Assembly (NCBI GenBank): GCA_903772945.1
Contig: CAICTM010001065.1
Span: 1-32,600, forward strand
Length of the DNA: 32,600 nt
Source: Seminavis robusta
Lineage: Eukaryota > Bacillariophyta > Bacillariophyceae > Naviculales > Naviculaceae
Reading direction: 5' to 3'
Positions 28,318 to 32,600 of this stretch are shown here, in pieces; within the stretch, counting starts at the first letter, position 1, and every line of letters begins with the position of its first letter. Below the pieces are notes generated by a model. The model was not told where the DNA came from, made no database searches, and saw only the letters and a list, made by a program, of their open reading frames with translations. The translations under genes were made by a program, and so were the position numbers.

Positions 28318-31300
28318 ATGCCTCCTAGTAAAGCACAAGAAGTGCTGGAACGGCAGCGGCGACTGGCAGCAGCCATGAAGCAAAAGAAACTCAAGCAAGA
28401 ACAAGAGCAAAAGGTTGCGGAAGCCAAGGCAAAAGCGGCAAAAATCAAGAAAAACGCTCCTCCACCTCCTCCCAAACCGGCTGCTGCTCCAATGAAGCGT
28501 CCATCGTCTCACAAACCAGCCACATTGAAGAGACCCAGCACGAACCGAGGAACCACTAGTATTAGTGGTCCATTACTCAAAAAGCCAGCCACTGCGTCGG
28601 CCGTGTTGGCAGCGGCACGAGCGCGTCAGAGCAGTACTAGTACTTCCAATAATGACACTACTACTTCCTCATCCAAAGGCCGCAAAACACTCATGGGTGC
28701 CACTTCGTCGGCCACCACGACGGGGACTACTGAATCGGCCGCGTCCGTGGCATCACTGCCCAAATTGACCAAGAAAGCCAACAAGGGGCCGAGTGCCTTT
28801 TCCTCGCTGGTTACATCCGCCAAGTCCGCGTCGTCGTACGGGAGATGACATTACCAACACCACATTGCCAATATCGAAGCCGATGACTTTTGGAAACATT
28901 TGCGAGAATGGGATTTTGTCAATCAAGTATATCAGCAATTGGAACAACAAAAACAACCCAATAAAAAGTTGTGGAAGCAGACAAATCAGAAGCATCAGAC
29001 GAACCTGTCAATACTACCAAAACAATCCCCAATATATTTCTCAATGCCCGTCACTATGTCGCGGCATGGGCACCACTCTGTTTGGCCGAAACACGAGCAC
29101 AAGTGCTCAGTGAATGGCTCAATGATTTGGGATCGGGACGCGTCCAACGATCGGGAGCACAAGTGACGGCCGTCATGACGGACAATCGAGGACCCGTCGG
29201 GCGACAACGCGGACCGTCCATGATTCATCCTCGCAATGACCCTTACGCGCACAATAACATGAGATTGGAACCGGAAGATTCCGTCTGTCTCAAACTCTCT
29301 GCGCAACAACGGGGGAGTGGTGGTGGTGGTGGTGGTGGTGGCGACTTGTCCTTTGTCACCAATGATATTGTCCTTCTGGTTCCCATGTCCCATAAGGATT
29401 TGGTAATTGGTGTGTTGAATGGAAAATACAAACCCAATCCAGACGAAGCATTGTCCGATAATCCATTCAAAAAGTGGGGCGTCGTCGTGGGACATACCAA
29501 ATGCAGTCGCAAAACACCACATGATTTGATTGTCGAAGTCAGCAAACGAAAATGGGCCGTCGTGCCTACACAGGGTGGAAAGAGAGGGGAAGAAGCCGAT
29601 TTGTGGTTGTTCAAAGTGGGAAGCAATGTCACGGCATTACGAGAATTCACGGCGTTGTGCAAAATGGATCAGTTACCATTGAAACGATTCTTACTCGGAC
29701 AACATTTGGATCCACACTCACAACAGCAACAACCACATTCCACCACGACGCAATTGCACAAACTCAATAGCAAAACCGAAATGCTCGAAAAAATGGGAGG
29801 AAGTCAAGCATTGGGACCAGGATTCACGTCGTATGCCGAAAAAAAGTTCAATCCATCGCAGCTGAAAGCCATTGTTGCGTCCGCTCATGAATACGGAGAA
29901 GGAGGATTCACTCTCATCAAGGGGCCACCAGGAACTGGAAGTAAGTTAGTTGGTTGGTTGCATGATATGTGCGAAAGAAATGAATTGTGGTGCATCTGTT
30001 GTCTAACTTTCATTTATTGCCCATTCTCCATTTACAGAAACAACCACTTTGGTGGCAGTCCTGAATTCACTGCACATTCGACAATACAACAAATACTACG
30101 ATCAAGTACGGCTCATTGCCAGGGAAAAGAAAAATCGACAATTCGCACTCGAGTTGGCTCGGAAATCCAAACCAAGGCTGTTGGTATGCGCTCCTTCCAA
30201 TGCTGCAGTCGACAATGTCATTCTCAAAATCATGGAAGACGGCTTTGTGGATGGACAAGGGAAACGATACAATCCCAGCATGATTCGTATTGGTGTGGGC
30301 CAATCGGGAGAAATCAGACGCGCAGTCAGTCTGGAGCAAAAGGTCGATGCCATTTTTAGTCAATACCAAGATTTGACCAAGCTAGAATCCACCATTGAGC
30401 GACACAAGAACGAATTGGTTAATTTGAACAATGAAATCACCAAGTGCCGGCGGCGGATTCACGCGATTGAGGGAGCTTGCCCGTGGCCCTTGTCCAAGGA
30501 TTGGGAGATTCGTGTCGATGAAGTAAACTTTGACGCTGATTTTGCTCAAGGTGGAGGCAGAGTTTATTTTGTCAATCACCGAGAAAAAGCGACAACCTTT
30601 GAAGTACCACCCCCACCGGAACCGGGAGAGAATCAGTACAAGGCAACCGCCATGCCAGAATACCGGGCTCTTATGGCATCGGTTGTCAAGCTAGTGGAGC
30701 AATGCTTTACCATCAAAACACAGCTAGAACGTTGCACCATTGTGAAGGGATCCATCGACAGAGGTGCCAACCATATGGAAGTCCGATCAACGTTGGAGCT
30801 GCATGTGCTCAATAGTGTTCATATGATCATGACAACTCTCGGTACGGCTGGAAGTCGAACACTGGAGGGAGTTGACAAGTTCGAGGTTGTCGTTGTCGAT
30901 GAGGCAGCCCAAAGTGTTGAGCCAGCGACCTTGGCTGCGTTTCAATTGGGCAGTCGACACTGCGTGTTGGTGGGTGATCCTCAACAGCTACCAGCCACTA
31001 TCTTCAATGTCAGCGGGAAGACAACCAAGTACGACCGAAGCTTGTTCCAGCGGTTGGAAGAAGCACGACAACCAGTCTACATGCTCGATGAACAGTATCG
31101 GATGCATCCCCAAATCAGTCACTTTCCTCGACACATCTTTTACGGCGGTAATCTGCGCGATGGTCCGAACGTGACAAAACCGGACTTTGGAAATCCTCTA
31201 CGAGAGACTCTATCACATCAATTGCCGCTGGTGCAACCGTTCACAGTTCTGGATTTGGACTCGCAGGAGGAACGAGGTGGTACGAGTCTGGCGAACTCTT

Positions 31301-32046
31301 CCGAGGCCCACCTGGCGGTTCACCTCTACCAATCGCTCAACGAATTGAGCGGAGGCTTGGTCCAAAAAACAAAAGTTGCAATCATCACACCGTACTCTCA
31401 GCAGACCCGAATGCTCAAACGATTCTTTGAAAATGCTCTCGGACCAAGATATGAAAACTTTGTGGAAATCCATTCTGTTGATGCATATCAAGGGAGAGAG
31501 GCGAATGTAGTCATCTTTTCGGCAGTGCGAGCAGCGGGAAGTCGTGGAATTGGTTTCTTGAGCGATGTGCGAAGGATGAACGTCGCTTTGACGCGGGCAA
31601 AGCATTTCCTGTTTGTCATTGCTCGGTGCAAATCTATCGTCATCAATCCCTACTGGAACGATCTTGTGCAGCACGCTCGAGAAAACCGCGCCGTGCTTCG
31701 AGTACCCATTCACCAACAGGGAAACAAGAACATGCTGCCAGTTTTTGGCAAAGCTCAAGATTGGCAACTCGAGGGCACAGATCGGCCTAACATGAGCGAT
31801 CCGAATGCAACGAATGGAAACAATGTGGTCGCTGCGTTGGCCGATCTCGCAACACTCGCTCCTCCCGGCAAGCCATCCGACCCGAGGCGAAGCAACAGCA
31901 ACAACAACAGCAATAATAATCAGAACAACAACAATGACCCGAGGCGAAACACCAACAATAATAATAGTCAGAACAACAACAATGACCCCAGGCGAAACAA
32001 CAGCGCCAACAACAATAATAATCAGAACAACAACAATAATAATCAG

Positions 32047-32079
<33 letters not shown>

Positions 32080-32559
32080 CAGAACAACAACAGGTGCAAC
32101 AACAGCGCCAACAATAATAATCAGAACAACAACAACAACAGGAACAACAATGGAAATGGCAGAAATAAGAAGAAAAAGAAGAAGCGCAACAAGAATGGCA
32201 ACAACAACAACAATGTCAACAACAACTGCCAAAACAACAACAACAACATTGCTAATGTAGAAGCAGCCCTGGCAGACCTGGCGTCGTTGGGAGGCGGTCA
32301 GTTCAACAACGGAATGCAGAGCCAGCAAGGTAGGCCCCCTCCACCCCCACCTCCGTTTCCGATGCAGAATGGACCACCGATGCACCACAACAACAATATG
32401 CCTCCAGACCCCAGAGCGAACCCAAACCTCGGCCCTCCTGGCAACTTTGGCCCAGCAACCAACGGCATGGGCCTACCGCCAATGCCAATGCAAGGGTACC
32501 CCATGCCCCCGCACCAGCCCCTTCCTGGACGGGGATACGACAGCATACCTCCGCCGTAA
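28318..32559 (+). CDS. Sen1/MAA3-like SF1 RNA-DNA helicase with internal WW-like module; N-terminal lesions
   Basis: Exons 28318-29940 and 30038-32559 encode about 1,380 residues. A basic, disordered N-terminus precedes a Sen1-type region (DDFWKHLREWDFVNQVY; IPNIFLNARHYVAAW) and a helicase core. The core has GPPGTGKTTT (29919-30048, across the intron), APSNAAVDNV, DEAAQSVEP (30896-30922), LVGDPQQLPAT, DEQYRMHPQ, AYQGREANVV and MNVALTRAK (31576-31602), all as in the UPF1/Sen1 family. A WW-like segment (30496-30620) sits between two likely helices before the DEAA box. The tail is poly-Asn with DPRR words, a KKKKKKRNK patch and Pro-rich ends. Two lesions interrupt the N-terminal part: TGA at 28846-28848, and a frame change in an A-run at 28963-28967. 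The core is intact. It could be two genes, with the 176-residue piece separate, but continuation past the TGA is in frame and family-like. Expected role: nuclear transcription termination and R-loop removal. Confidence 0.78.
28846..28848 (+). other. in-frame TGA in helicase N-terminal region
   Basis: After SAKSASSYGR the frame meets TGA, then continues in the same frame into HYQHHIANIEADDFWKHL, the conserved Sen1-type start. An 87-nt intron (GT at 28793, AG at 28879) would remove the stop and keep frame. Its sites (GTGCCT...CGAAG) are far weaker than the GTAAGT...CAG/TAG introns seen elsewhere in the window. Confidence 0.6.
28963..28967 (+). other. frame change in A-homopolymer of helicase
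   Basis: The reading ...EQQKQPNKK is in one frame. The continuation VVEADKSEASDEPVNTTK is in the frame that would follow if one more A were present in the AAAAA run. The new frame has a stop just upstream (TAA at 28962-28964), so the switch must occur in or just after the run. No splice-site pair fits. It is either a real frameshift or a homopolymer error in the assembly. Confidence 0.7.
29941..30037 (+). other. spliceosomal intron inside Walker A codons
   Basis: A 97-bp intron with donor GTAAGT and acceptor TTTACAG. It splits the lysine codon of the P-loop (A in exon 1, AA in exon 2), so splicing yields GPPGTGKTTT. It contains stop codons in frame with exon 1's continuation or shifts the frame, so unspliced RNA cannot make a working ATPase. 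Confidence 0.92.
31894..32260 (+). repeat. AAC/AAT trinucleotide repeats (poly-Asn coding)
   Basis: Mixed AAC and AAT codons form long asparagine runs broken by Gln, Ser and repeated DPRRN units (GACCCGAGGCGAAAC-like words at about 31879, 31937 and 31984). The longest pure run is at about 32047-32078. Frame is preserved throughout. Length is likely to vary between alleles. Confidence 0.85.
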
Positions 32560-32600
32560 GTTCTTTTGTTAGGCCCCTCTTATCATTTCCTGTATCGTTG

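Noticed and set aside
28846..28848. TGA read as selenocysteine in the helicase
   Set aside because: Helicases of this family have no selenocysteine, the residue would fall in disordered linker, and no SECIS element can be shown in the window.
31213..32388. 391-codon minus-strand frame in the helicase tail
   Set aside because: It is the antisense of AAC/AAT repeats, giving Val/Ile runs; no start context or domain. The sense strand is a clear helicase exon.
1..32600. tRNA, rRNA or CRISPR array
   Set aside because: Reading both strands I found no cloverleaf with a GGTTCRA-type loop, no rRNA core sequence and no regularly spaced repeats with unique spacers. The GGAGTG copies are too short and irregular to be CRISPR repeats.

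Overview
The window looks like nuclear DNA of a diatom, probably a pennate one. The genes are widely spaced. Two are split by short spliceosomal introns (80 and 97 bp) with GTAAGT donors. The long exons encode serine-, lysine- or asparagine-rich disordered tracts. The repeats include a decayed reverse-transcriptase fragment of the kind common in diatoms and an LTR element. I infer the organism from gene style; no rRNA or marker gene is present.

Layout, left to right. (1) 1-3136: gene-poor and repeat-like. It has a small palindrome, an unrecognised coding-like relic on the minus strand, a cluster of perfect hairpins, and a frameshifted reverse-transcriptase relic (2716-3140, minus). (2) 3137-10996: arm A of a large inverted duplication. 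It carries an intact XEG113/GT77-like glycosyltransferase (8758-10995, minus) and is interrupted by a 4,570-bp non-autonomous LTR retroelement (3291-7860) with 216/215-bp LTRs and a near-perfect 5-bp target-site duplication. (3) 10997-24680: a 13.7-kb spacer. It holds a 990-residue disordered protein (11516-14488, plus), a membrane-anchored protein with two tandem AapJ-like solute-binding domains (15364-18059, plus, one intron), a 1021-residue charged disordered protein (19001-22066, plus), a decayed CPWD-type ankyrin gene (22390-22900, plus) and a disabled short-chain dehydrogenase (23059-23976, minus). (4) 24681-27960: arm B of the inverted duplication. Its glycosyltransferase copy is frameshifted, and it preserves the empty site of the LTR element. 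(5) 28318-32559: a Sen1/MAA3-like SF1 helicase with one intron, two apparent N-terminal lesions, a WW-like module between the Walker A and DEAA motifs, and a poly-asparagine tail.

The genes do not form an obvious pathway. The region reads as duplication plus retroelement turnover around a few unrelated genes. The order of events can be read directly: inverted duplication of about 3.3 kb, then LTR-element insertion into arm A only. The frameshift lies only in the arm B copy.

The least ordinary signals are four. One is the WW-like module inside the Sen1-type helicase core. The second is a 14-nt perfect complementarity between the LTR and the primer-binding position of the retroelement, which suggests Tf1-like self-priming. 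The third is fifteen same-strand GGAGTG copies inside that element, the last abutting the 3' LTR exactly. The fourth is the bacterial-type tandem amino-acid-binding ectodomain on a eukaryotic signal-anchor protein.
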